From: Cunninghamia lanceolata
Taxonomy: Eukaryota > Streptophyta > Pinopsida > Cupressales > Cupressaceae
DNA: 64,000 nt
Assembly: GCA_027924645.1 (NCBI GenBank)
Contig: BSBN01001251.1
Coordinates: 2,914,001-2,978,000, forward strand
Direction: 5' to 3'
The stretch's first letter is position 1. Every line of letters starts with the position of its first letter. The notes below the pieces were generated by a model that saw only the letters and a program-made list of their open reading frames with translations, had not been told where the DNA came from and ran no database searches. Below, in pieces: positions 9,177-19,805 of this stretch. Made by a program: the position numbers and the translations under genes.

Positions 9177-12100
9177 ATCGATGAAGTGGTTTCTTCGTTG
9201 TTGTCTGAAGAGATGTGAAGAAAGTCTTCTAAATCGGCTAAGGAGGCCCTTGCAATTCGTGGTAGATCTAAAGAGAAGGGAAAGAAAAAGGATAAGAAGA
9301 AAAAAGAAAAAGGAAAATCCAAATCCCGTGGAAGATCTAAGTCTCCCGGGAAGTCCAAGGCTCTGTGTTGGAACTGCGGCAAACCTGGTCACTTTTGTAA
9401 GGAGTGCAAAGAGGAGAAAAAGAAAAAGAACTATGATTCGGATTCTGACAAGTCCTCTTAGGATGAAGGAGAAGCGTTTGTCGCTGCCTTGGCAACGCAC
9501 GCATCTGAAGATGAATGGCTTATTGACTCTGGTGCATCTTTTCACATGACCTCGCATCGGAGTTGGTTTTCGAAGTATGAAGAATACGATGGTGGAAAGG
9601 TGTACTTGGGTGATGATTCTCACCTGAAGATTGTTGGCCGTGGAAGAGTCTTGATTTGATTCCCTGATGAACGAGTGAAAGGAATCAATGGTGTTTTGCA
9701 AATCCCTGGTTTGGCACAGAACCTTCTTTCTGTAAGTTGAATGATGTGGGTGTGCAAGTTGTTTTCTTGAATGGAGGATGCAAGATGACTAGAGGATCTA
9801 TGGTGTTGGCTAAGGGTATTCGGACTGGCAGTCTGTTTTAGCTTGATGCATGTGCGGTTCAGTGCAATAGTGCCTCTGTTTCAAAGAAGAGAGCTTCAGA
9901 GTCTTCATCCTCACCATTGGAACCGGCAACGAAGAGGACTGTTGCATCTACTTCCGATGGTCGTGTTTTCTGGGTACCTAAAGGTGCTCATTCTATGGAG
10001 ATTAAACTTCCAGCTGAGAAGACAATGTTATGGCACCAAAGGCTTGGTCACGTTAGTGAAAAGGGTTTGAGGACCCTAAAAAATAAAAATCTTGTTGAGG
10101 GTATGAATGATTGTAACCCTGAGTTCAATTTCTACAAACATTGCATTTATAGAAAACAAAACTGTGTTCAGTTTTATTCCAGTTCTCACAAATCTTCTGA
10201 GGTGTTAGACTTGATTCATTCTGATGTGTTTGGTCCTGTTAATGTCCATTTGATTTCAAAATTTATTTACTTTGTTTCATTCATTGATGATTACAGTAGA
10301 ACGACATGGGTGTATTTCCTTAGAAGCAAATCTAAAATCTTTAGTAGATTCAAAGAATTCAAAGCTCTTGTAAAGAATCAGAAGGATAGAAAGATTAAGT
10401 GTTTGAGGACTGACGAGGGTGGTGAGTTTTATTCAGCAGATTTCGACAAGTTCTGCAAAGAACAGGGGATTGAGAGGCACAAGACAACTTCGTATACCCC
10501 TCAGCAGAATGGAGTTGCAAAGAGGATGAATAGAACGTTGATGGAGAGGGCAAGGAGTATGCTAAGTGGAGTTGGCCTTGAACAAAAGTTTTGGGCTGAA
10601 GCTGTTGCTACTGCTTGTTACCTGGTTAACAGGTCTCTTACATCAGCGCTCATTGATAAGACACCTATGGAGGTGCGGTCTAGTAAAAAGCCTTCATTGA
10701 GACACATTTGAGTATTTGGTTGTGAGGCATATGCACATGTGCCTAAGGAGAAGAGGTATAAATTGGAGAATAAGGCTATGAAGTGTATCTTCATCAATTA
10801 TGACATCGGTGTGAAAGGATACAAGCTTTGGGATTCAGCAGCTGAGAGAGCTCTGTATAGCAGAAGTGTGATCTTCAGAGAGCTCAATCCTTCTTCTGTT
10901 GTCTTGTAGCCTGAGAAAAAAGAGAAGAAAGAGGATGTGGTTCAGCTTCCTTCCACCCCTGAGAAAGTTGAACCAAAAACATCTATTGGACCTAATAATG
11001 AGAAGAGCTCTAGTAGCTCTGAAAGTTCAGAAGAAGATGAAGAACCTCAACCTCAATCCTTGAGGAGGTCCACACAGATAAGGTGGCAACCTAACAAGTT
11101 TGGTTAGTCATTGCATGATTCCAGTTGTATTTTTGGTTTGATTTCTAACACTGATGAGCCTAGAACTGTGAAAGAGGCTATGGGTATGAAAGATGCAGGT
11201 TCCTGGAAGAAGGCCATGAAGGAGATGGCTTCTTTGGAAAAGAATAATACTTGGGACTTGGTGCCTTTGTCTGAAGAACGAAAACCTATTGGATGCAAAT
11301 GGGTGTCAAAAAGAAATTTCGTGCAGATGGCAATGTTGAGAAATATAAGGCTAGATTGGTTGCGAAAGGGTATGCTCAGGTGGAAGGAATTGACTATGGT
11401 GAGATTTTCTCTCCCGTTGCAAAGCTAACATCTATTCAATTCTTGTTATCTCTTGCATCAGCATATGATCTAGAAGTGGAACAAATGGATGTGAAGACAA
11501 CATTCCTTCATGGTGAATTGGAGGAGGAAATCTATATGTCACAGCCAAAGCACTACGTGGTGAAAGGTAAAGAAAATCTGGTTTGCAAGTTGAAAAAGTC
11601 TTTGTATGGTTTGAAACAGTCTCCTAGGATGTGGTACCAGAAGTTTGATGTCTTTGTGTTGAGTATTGGATTTTTGAGATTGAAATCAGATCATTGTGTT
11701 TATTACAAGTTTGACAATGATCGCATTCTCATTATTGCATTGTATGTCGATGATATGTTACTCAATGAGAATGGTAAAAGTTTGATTTATGATTTAAAGT
11801 CTCAGTTGTCAGCACAATTTGAGATGCAAAATCTAGGGGCAGCTCGGTACATTCTGGGGATGGAGATCAGAAGAGACAGAGCAAACAGAAAACTTTGGTT
11901 AGGCTAGAGTAAGTATGTTAACACTATGTTGGAGAGATTCAGCATGGTAAATTGCAGACCTTTGACTATTCCTGTTATGATGGGGACAAAGTTATTTGTT
12001 GCAGATTGTCCAAAGTCTCCTTCTGAGACGAAGGATATGAGCAGAGTTCATTATGCTAGTGCGGTTGGCAGTTTGATGTATGTGATGATCTGTACTAGAC

Positions 12101-12690
12101 TAAACATTGCCCAAACAGTGGGAGTCCTTAGTCGATTTATGGCTAATCCTAGACGGGTACATTAGGATGCAGTGAAGAGAGTGTTTAGATATTTACGGGG
12201 TACTTCCGAGTATTCCTTATGTTATCATGGTTATCCTACAGGACCTCGGCATTCACTTTGTATTTGTGGATTTGTGGATTCAGATTGGGCAAGTGACATT
12301 AACAGGAGATCCACCAGTGCTTATGTGTTCACTATGTTTCGTGGTGCTATTGGATGAGTAAGCGATAACCTATGGTCACTTTGTCCACTACTGAAGCTGA
12401 GTACATGGCAGCCACTCATGCTTGTAAAGAAGCCATTTCACTTAAGAGATTGTGTTCTAATGTTGGGTTTGATGTAGGAAAGATTATTGTTTGTGGTGGC
12501 TTCAGAGTGCCATATGTTTGACGAAGAATCCTACTTTCCACGCGAGGACTAAGCATATTGATGTCCAGTACCATTTTGTTCGTGACATGGTAAAGGATGT
12601 GAAGGTAAACTTGGAGAAAGTTGACACTTTGATGAATGTTGCAGATTCCTTGACAAAACCAGTGAGCACAAAGAAGTTCAGATGATGTTC
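9177..12690 (+). pseudogene. Ty1/copia retrotransposon gag-pol, decayed
   Basis: Domains follow copia order. First come the end of gag with a basic stretch and one zinc knuckle (CWNCGKPGHFCKEC, about 9367-9408), then the protease site (WLIDSGASFHMT, about 9513). The pre-integrase and integrase core cover 10031-10711 (LWHQRLGH; FIDDYSRTTWVYF; TDEGGEF; TPQQNGVAKRMNRT). Reverse transcriptase spans about 11150-11900 (VEQMDVKTTFLHG; LKQSPRMWYQK; ALYVDDML) and RNase H about 12050-12685 (VDSDWASD; LSTTEAEYMAA). Integrase comes before reverse transcriptase, which separates copia from Ty3. Stops (for example at 9656, 10708, 10906, 12163) and a shift near 11320 inactivate it. The first half of gag is missing. 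Confidence 0.93.
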
Positions 12691-12749
12691 AGAGGCTATG
12701 GGTCTTGTTGATGATTGTTTTTCAACAAGTCAACAATTAGAGTAAAATA

Positions 12750-13705
12750 CTGAGTATCTGACTCCCTCTTGAGCAAAGCCTCTCGGATGCTGAACTAGGT
12801 GATCAAACGAGATGACTCCAAGGTTCCTTCTGATGTTTTCGGTAAGAGACAGCTCAGCGATTTAAGTATGATTTTGCTGTTTACACACAAAGGGACTTAC
12901 ACAATTGTTCAAGTAACTTGTTGTTTCAAGGACTATGGAAGTGAATACTAGAGAATCTAAGTACTGCAATTGATGGCGTATGATTTAGCAATGGACGTAC
13001 TTTGGTTCTAATCCTAACTCAATGATAAAAAAAAAAGGACAAAAGGTATAAGGTTTAGAAATACTAATCTAATCCTAAATGCAAGGACGTTTACTACTTG
13101 AAGTGAAATCGAACCAGATCCTGTTTCGCCAAGATAAAACAACTACACAAGATAGGTGCAATCTTCAAAGGTGTACAAGATGTTTAAATCAATTATGCTC
13201 ATGAAAGATTCAACAAGCATAAAGATCAAATTGACGTTCAATTGTTCAGACTAACCATGCACTGCAATCCACAAGCCGTAGACTACAAATGGTATGAACT
13301 TATAGACTTCACCACAAAGCAATAAAGCAACCTTTCATTAACTAACTTAAACTTAAAGAAAACTTATAACTTAACTTAATTTTCGTTTGAAAATTGAAAC
13401 CATGCAACACTCGGAAACATAAATAGAATCACCAAAACAATGAATCTTTTATTATCTCAGAGAGCTCTTACAACAATTTCAGAATTTCCAACCCCTTCAA
13501 ATGAGAGCAATGAGAGCTCTTTTATAGACCTCAAAGGAAAGAAGGGTCAAGATCGATCGGCCGAATCAGCGGACCAGATCAAGCCACATCACAAGTAGTT
13601 GTAACAAACTATCCTTTATTAAATGGAGGCTCACTTTATTAAATGAAAGAAGCTATGAAGGAGAGAACAAAGGCACGCTTTCCAAGAAGATAAGGAAGCC
13701 ACATC
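12750..13705 (-). mobile_element. Probable LTR on the minus strand
   Basis: Read on the minus strand, TGATGTGGCTTCC starts at 13705 just after the unknown ORF and a purine-rich GAGGGCACA. About 190 bases on there is a TATA box (TCTATAAAAGAG, near 13513-13524), and further on GAGATAATAAAAGATTC, a polyadenylation-like site. This order fits U3-R-U5 of an LTR. The far end is not clear; about 12750 is where the copia 3' sequence stops being recognisable. There are no coding frames. Confidence 0.4.
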
Positions 13706-13714
13706 ATGTGCCCT

Positions 13715-14350
13715 CTATGTAGTAGTACTATGAGATACAATGAATCTAGACACAATTTGAACAATATCCTCCATTGGTACACTTGTCGCCGCATTAATGG
13801 ATCCTTCTGCCACTGCTATATTTGACTCATAGACGCCAAGTGTCTTCTCCCAGTCGTTTATCCAAGACTTATTTTCTCCAAGACGATATGCAAGTGTGAA
13901 TATACTATCCAGCTGACCTTGTTGTATCGAGATACTGATCATTCTTTCCCTAGTTGGAATGTTGAAAGTCTCTTCAACTGCCTCCTTTTGCAAATAGGCT
14001 AATATTGTTCCATCTTTGGCTGTAATTTGCCTTGTATCTACATCATACTTCTTGACGCATTCAATGATCATCTCCGGACACGGCAAAGCTGGCGGAAAAC
14101 AAGCAGCTTCAATGGCTCCACTCCTCATGATGGCTGGGGCAAGACTACCTCCGTTAGGTTCCTCAAGGACTGACTTGATATCTTCCAGGTTGCTGTTGCC
14201 CATATTCGTGTCTCCTACATTTGTCCACCTTGAGACGAGCTTTGATTCGGGAATTTTCCCCTTAGCATCCATCCGGATCTTCGCTTGTCGCTCTTTGGAA
14301 GTCATTGCCATGATCCTGCAAACTTGACGCGAATAAATAATTGCAAACAC
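13715..14350 (-). CDS. Intact 211-codon ORF of unknown function, probably an element-encoded protein
   Basis: The frame is open for 636 bases in AT-rich DNA where other frames are short. The likely start is the second or third Met (MAMTSKERQAKIR); the first Met (MFAIIYS) lies only 14 codons upstream. Visible parts: a basic start (ERQAKIRMDAKGKIPESK), a polar middle (WTNVGDTNMGNSNLEDIK), PPALPCPEMIIECVKKYDVD, and an acidic helical end. I see no signal peptide, membrane segment, zinc finger or catalytic motif. It ends ten bases before the presumed LTR start, the place of a 3' ORF in an LTR element. From memory similar proteins recur in conifer sequence collections without a function; I cannot verify this. 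It could also be a gag. Confidence 0.5.
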   Translation of the reverse strand: MFAIIYSRQVCRIMAMTSKERQAKIRMDAKGKIPESKLVSRWTNVGDTNMGNSNLEDIKSVLEEPNGGSLAPAIMRSGAIEAACFPPALPCPEMIIECVKKYDVDTRQITAKDGTILAYLQKEAVEETFNIPTRERMISISIQQGQLDSIFTLAYRLGENKSWINDWEKTLGVYESNIAVAEGSINAATSVPMEDIVQIVSRFIVSHSTTT

Positions 14351-14879
14351 AATCTAGACTTCACTTCAGCTACTTAAGTGGATTAAATTTATGAAGTTTT
14401 CCTTTATAATTATGAAACATTGCTATCTAGACTCAAGGAATCTATCAAAATCCACTTATCCTTCTTAAATTTTACCAATACTTGAACAATTTTAATGCAT
14501 CTAAAGAAGGAAAAAGGAAGAAAATCAGATCAGAAAATATTCAGATCAGACTTACTTGATAGGCTGCCTTAAATTTGATACCTTGAAATTTGATCCACCA
14601 CTTGCTTGGATTGATAAAATCAAATTTGTACTTCTATAAAACCTTCTTGTTGCTGCTCCTTGAAGACAAATCTGCTTTTGCGAAGTAATTCTGCTCTTTG
14701 AAATGATAAAAAATGAAAAGGAGATGAGGTATATATATATAATTTGCTTTAAAACTTTACCTCTTACCTAGGCCGACCTCCTTTATCATAGTGAAAAACA
14801 TTTAATTTTGATTGATCTTCATTTAATAAAATGCCATTTCCACGTTTTTCAAGGTAAAATCATTAAATGTTTAAACTTT
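14351..14879. other. Non-coding stretch upstream of the unknown ORF
   Basis: AT-rich DNA between the minus-strand ORF and the repeated-motif region. A TATA-like TATATATATAATTT lies at 14731-14744. Nothing else is recognised. Confidence 0.4.
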
Positions 14880-16560
14880 CCTTTGATTGGCGCATTAGAT
14901 GGGGTCTTGATGATCTCCTTGTGAATTGCAATTTTGATACCTTCTTCTTCAAGCGCATTGGATTGGAAATCCTCTTGCCTTTTACATTGGATAACGTCTT
15001 CGAGGTCTTCTTCATATTCTTTGGATTCGTGTTTGACTTTCTCCTTGCATTTCGCATTGGATGAGTAGATTGAAGTCTTCTTCTTTGAAATACCTTGATC
15101 TTTCTTCATAACCCTCTAGGCGCATTGGATCAAGATTTGAAATCCTCTTAGCATTTCGCATTAGATCAAGTTTTAAGACTCCTTTCAACATTGCTTTAGT
15201 TTGAACTAGTTTTCACTTGCTTAAGGGAGTAGCGCATTGGTTGAAAGATTGAAATCCTCAAGTTCCTAGCGCATTAGATAGGTAGTTTGAAGTCTTCAAA
15301 AACAAACTTCATTCTCCCTTCATGTAAGGCGCACTAGATGCCACTTTTGATTTCTTCCTGTTGAGCACTTTGATAAGGGTCTTGGAAGTGGCGCATCACT
15401 TCATTATGTTGAAATCTCCAAAACTTCGGTATATTGATGGCCTTTACCTTGAAGTGAATCATGCATGGTGTTGGCGCATTGGATGGGACATGGAGAATCC
15501 TCTAGAAACAAATCTCATTCTTCCTTATGTTGCGCATTGGATGACCTTGTTGGAAGCTTCAAAACTTAGGGGGATTCATGATGTTGGCGCATGAGATAAG
15601 GCTTTAAAATCCTCTGAACTAAAACCTTGAAGGCTTGACCTTAGATGTCCACTTTCCTCCTTGTAGGGCGCATTGGATCAAGGATGGAGAATCCTCTGGA
15701 TTTCGCTTTAGGTAAGGATCTTTCAAACTTCACATTGAAACTACTTTGGCGCACTAGATCAGCTTTTTGGAATCTCTGGAGTTTCCCCTCATGAGGTCGC
15801 ATCAGATGAGGCATTGAAGATCCTCTAGACTTCGCCTTGGAGACTTGACATTGGATAGGCGCATTAGATCAGGGATTGAAATCCTCAAGTTTCTAGCGCC
15901 TTAGATAAAGCTCTTGGAATCTTCTAGTCTTCACATTGGTGAATTGGTTCTAGCACTTGCGTTGAATGTTTGGGAGTTGTCCATTGGCGCATTAGATGAG
16001 GAATAAAAATCCTCTAGTTTTGGCACATCAGTTAAGCTTTTGAAATCCTCTTCAAACTAGATCCTTCTTAAGTCAAAACCTTAAGACTTATCCTTCTTTC
16101 TAGGTGGCGCATCAGTTGGGCTTTCCAAATCCTCTGACACTTATCATCTTTAATTCGCTCCAAGATTCGTTCCAAGACTTGTTTTTTCATTTTCGCATTA
16201 CTTGAGTGTTTTAAATCCTCATCTTTTCCCTCAAAATGATCTTTTAGTTTGGGCGCACTAGATGAGTGATTGAAATCCTCATGCTTTTCGCATTAGATCA
16301 AGGTATTGAAACCTTCATGCTCTTGCGCATTAGATAGCATGTATAAATTCCTCTGGAATTCGCATCAAAAGGCATAAAAAATCTTCTAAAATCACTTCAA
16401 ACTTGAGATCTTTCAACATTTTCGCATTACCTCAAGGTTTTAGATGGGCGCATTGGTTCATCAAGTGGAAATCATCATCTTCAAGCGCCCTTTCCCTTGT
16501 GATTTTGCGCCAAGATTTTGCGCCACTTGGACATCCCGTCACACTAGATCAGCTTTTTGA
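14880..16560. repeat. Interspersed array of about 28 GCGCATTRGAT...GAAATCCTC motifs
   Basis: A core word GCGCATT(A/G)GAT, 5 to 9 variable bases, then TTGAAATCCTC or a near form, recurs about every 35 to 110 bases for 1.7 kb. Clear examples start near 14890, 14954, 15120, 15230, 15472, 15667, 15748, 15858, 15983, 16252 and 16324. Variants begin TTCGCAT or GGCGCAC. The sequence between motifs is mostly unique, and spacing is not a multiple of three, so it does not look like a repeated protein. On the minus strand the unit reads GAGGATTTCAA...ATCYAATGCGCC. It probably belongs to the same minus-strand element as the unknown ORF. Confidence 0.85.
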
Positions 16561-16601
16561 ATCCTCTGATAAAGTCAGGCGTTTTTCAGGATCGCGAGGG
16601 T

Positions 16602-16673
16602 AAAGGTATATTGAAAAATATATTTAAGTATAAGAAAATTTCTTATACTTTAAATATTTTTCAATATACCTTT
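16602..16673. repeat. Near-perfect 35-base inverted repeat (hairpin)
   Basis: Left arm AAAGGTATATTGAAAAAT... and right arm ...ATTTTTCAATATACCTTT pair over about 35 bases with only a few mismatches and almost no loop; the centre is AGTATAAGAAA / TTTCTTATACT. The flanks on both sides contain TTTCAGGAT. It could be a tiny fold-back element or a structured RNA. Confidence 0.8.
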
Positions 16674-16853
16674 CAGGATGTTTGAGATAGGTCCCGAATC
16701 CACCGGATTTAAGATGCAAAATATAGAATTTGGAGGATTCACCAGATTTCAGACTTAGCCATTTTTCAGGATTTTCAGGATTTCAGGCTCCAGACTTAGT
16801 CTTTTCAGGGTCTCAAACATACTTCAGGATTGACCTCAAGATTCATTATCTAG

Positions 16854-17042
16854 ATGGAATTTGATCACAATTCTTCATCACTGCAAGTTGATCTGCCTCT
16901 TAATCATGAACCAATGATCATAGAAAGGGGAATCCTTACCGGATCGGCAGAGGGAGATGAACCAGGACATCATCAAAATCTCATTGAAAACTCGTTGAAA
17001 GCACAGAGCTCAAAAAAAAAAGGGGGGGGTCCCTATTCCTAA
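16854..17042 (+). other. Short ORF before a putative polypurine tract
   Basis: A 62-codon frame (MEFDHNSSSLQVDLPLNHEP...) ending in KKKGGGPYS. It may be the last piece of an element polyprotein, since a purine run and an LTR-like start (TGTTAGGAAAAG) follow at 17137-17147. No family is recognised. Confidence 0.25.
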
Positions 17043-17146
17043 TGGGGCGATGTGTGATTTGGTCACAACAGGTCTCTCGGCCCCTAGCAATTAAATCATG
17101 GTGTGGATACTCCCTTTACTCTTGCAAAGTGTTTGACAAGTGGGAG

Positions 17147-19761
17147 TGTTAGGAAAAGTGTCTCAACCTTGCAACTACGAAAGGTTACTATTCTTCCCAC
17201 TTTTGGTCTTTTCGAATACCCTTTATCTTGAAGAATGGTCAAGAACATTCAAAGTTTCCAAAAGGGCCAAAGATGGCGGGACTTACCATTTTTAGTAACT
17301 AGATACATTTGACCTCAGATGGACCTAAAATTTTTCCAAAAGGTGCGGAATGACGAAGTAAACATCTCGGGTGAGTTTTGACTCAAGATCATACCTAGAT
17401 TGCGAGATATTAAAGTTTTTCTTTTTTGAAACTGTTGGAAAAAGTTTCGATCTTAGTTTTGAGGCACTTAGAGGTCCCTAAATGCCCCAAAAGTTGTCAT
17501 AACTAGCGAGGCCAGTTATAGCTTGATAGATCTCTTCACGGGCTTTCCGACGCATTAAACAATTCATCAATCAGACACCCAAATCAAAAGTTATGACCTC
17601 CGAAAGTTGAACCTCCTGTTTTTGGGAAATGTGAAAACGTGTTGAACACTTAAAAGAGTTGTAAAGGGGATAGTTCCCCTCCTTGCACATGGTATGTAAG
17701 GACGGAGATTTTAAAATGGTTTATGAAATGAACTTGAGTGGCAGTCAATTCGTGCTAATGATTCTTTGTTGGTTTTCATTCACTTGAGCAAGCAGTCACT
17801 TGAAAGTTGCTTTGGCAACTAGTTCTTCACACTACTTTCATCTTGACAGTTCACACAAGATAACAGTATGTTTGGCCTACATGATATACCTCTATCATTT
17901 GATGTTGATACACCTTGTTTGACTCTTCTTGTGACACAACTTCATGCTAGTTGGGTATACGGATCTCTTCATGATTACTCTTCTAAAAGCCTTCATCATA
18001 TCATATTCATTGAGATCACTAAAATCTTTCAAGCTTCATTATTGTTTTCAAGGTGCATGAGGATTACTAAAAGTATTATCTCATCTCGTGAAGAACATTT
18101 TTGATATTATTATTATGTTTTGAAAGCTACACATTTATAAGTTTTCGAAGGGCTTCATTAGTATCAAATACATACTTTTCTAATATTAAGAGTCATTTCA
18201 TCGGGCCTCTAAGTGAATTTACCTACTGGGCAGGTTGTAAGACTTTCAATCAAGTAAAAGGAAAATGTTTCTACTTGAGTTTTCACCGGCCTATTTAAGG
18301 CACACCAGGAGCACCAGTCACATGACATATTTGATAGTCTTTTGATTACATTTTGTAAAGTATAAGCTATGTTTCGAGCTAGGGTTTTCTACTTCTGAGT
18401 TCATCATGAAAATACATGGTATCAATGGCACAATGAGTGGAATCTTGTTGATGAGACAATGCTGGACGTTGCAGTCATTTATGGTAAAAGGTATTGACTT
18501 CTTTTTCAGCTGTTATAGTCTTTTGGCTGACCCACGAGGTGATATTGCTTTCAACTCTGCACTCAGTTTTTTTCGTTTTCTAAATCTTGGTATAAAGCAT
18601 GATTTGTCTATATACTCTTGGCAGTGACAGTTATAAATCTTTTCTTTCTTTTTTTTAATGAAGTTTCGAATGCATGAAAGTGTTCTTTATTTCCACAATG
18701 ATAACTGTTACCCAGATGGCTAGGGCTTCAAAAACTAAACAAGGCTTTTGTCTCAAATGTTTAAGGGCGGAGATAATTATACTTGACTGTGATGGTATGG
18801 CAAAGTGTTTAACAGATTTCTTGTGGGTTTGTAATACTCTATTGTAACTGCTCAGTTATAACTAACCTCTCGGTGATATGGCATCTTTGTATTATGAGAC
18901 AGTTTCTTTGATAGGGTTTGGAAGTTATCAACTAGGGTTTGACAGTTTATCCTAGGGTTTCTCACGAGCTTGAAGGCAAGTTTGAAATTGGTTAACAAGA
19001 CTTCTTTAACTCTACATACAGTTTCTGATTGCAATTTAGCAATGGTTAAGGAAGCAGTTAAATAGTTGTTGGATTTAACCTCTCTGTCAGTTGTAAACTA
19101 CCAAAATTGGTTTCATTATTTCGGTAATCTCTCAAACTGTTTGTAGAGAAAAAAAAAAAGGGCCTGAACAGAATGTAATATGTTGTGTATAAAATCTGAT
19201 ATAACATTGATAATGAATGTGAGAGTGAGTGCATGCATTGTTGAGGTTATATCAGTCTGGTGCAAAGAGAAACAGAGTATCCCTCTGTGCTTGATTTACT
19301 TGATTCATGTAATGATTGTAAAAAGCCAGTGAGGCAATCATCTTGATAAGCCAGTGAGGCCTGTAATCAGTGAGATTCATTTATAAGCCAGTGAGGTAGA
19401 AATAATTATAAGCCAGTGAGGCAGAAATGATTGTAGCCAGTGAGGCAAGTTTATTACATAAGCCAGTAAGGCATTTTCATTGAGTGATTTTCTACCCCAG
19501 AGGGTTTCCACTCCTAAAATCTCTGTGTTATGCTATTTGTCCTCTGCTTCATAATGTTATTTTGGTATTTGTTATTTGATTCATATGTTTATAATAAATG
19601 ATCATTTATCTCTTTAATACACTGGTTCATGCATTGATGAGTATTGAAATCAGCATTCATGTCTGATGTTCAAATCTATATTAAAGTGTGAAAATTTAAT
19701 CTGTTTTTTGTAACACTGATTCACCCCCCCCCCCCTCTCAGTGTTACCAAGTACTCCAACA
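17147..19761 (+). mobile_element. LTR in plus orientation, left arm of an inverted LTR pair
   Basis: Starts TGTTAGGAAAAG after ACAAGTGGGAG and ends AAGTACTCCAACA at 19761, followed two bases later by TGGTATCAGAGC (19764-19775), the classic initiator-tRNA(Met) primer site. So the right border is firm. The part 17688-19761 is repeated inverted on the right. It holds a block of AAGCCAGTGAGGC repeats (19324-19478) and a C14 run close to its end (about 19723-19736). A 73-codon frame (18406-18627) is conserved in the other arm only because the DNA is. It has features of a 3' LTR (purine tract upstream) and a 5' LTR (primer site downstream). Confidence 0.65.
19324..19478. repeat. Tandem AAGCCAGTGAGGC repeats in the plus LTR
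   Basis: Six or seven copies of a unit of about 25 to 30 bases with core AAGCCAGTGAGGC, some degenerate (AAGCCAGTAAGGC, or a shortened form around AATCAGTGAG). The mirror block in the other arm is at about 20086-20242. Confidence 0.85.
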
Positions 19762-19763
19762 AG

Positions 19764-19775
19764 TGGTATCAGAGC
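19764..19775 (+). other. Primer binding site, initiator tRNA(Met) type
   Basis: TGGTATCAGAGC lies two bases after the CA end of the LTR. It starts minus-strand cDNA synthesis in most plant LTR elements. Only about 30 further bases precede the inverted arm, so the element body is missing. Confidence 0.85.
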
Positions 19776-19805
19776 ACCAGTCACATGACATATTTGATAG
19801 TCTTT

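Noticed and set aside
9083..9701. Minus-strand ORFs of 99 and 179 codons
   Set aside because: Shadows of the copia gag and protease coding strand.
14849..15109. Lys/Glu-rich minus-strand ORF next to the motif array
   Set aside because: It overlaps the repeated motifs, and the motif spacing elsewhere breaks the frame.
14880..16560. CRISPR-like array
   Set aside because: Spacing is irregular, the motif is degenerate, and the setting is a plant genome.
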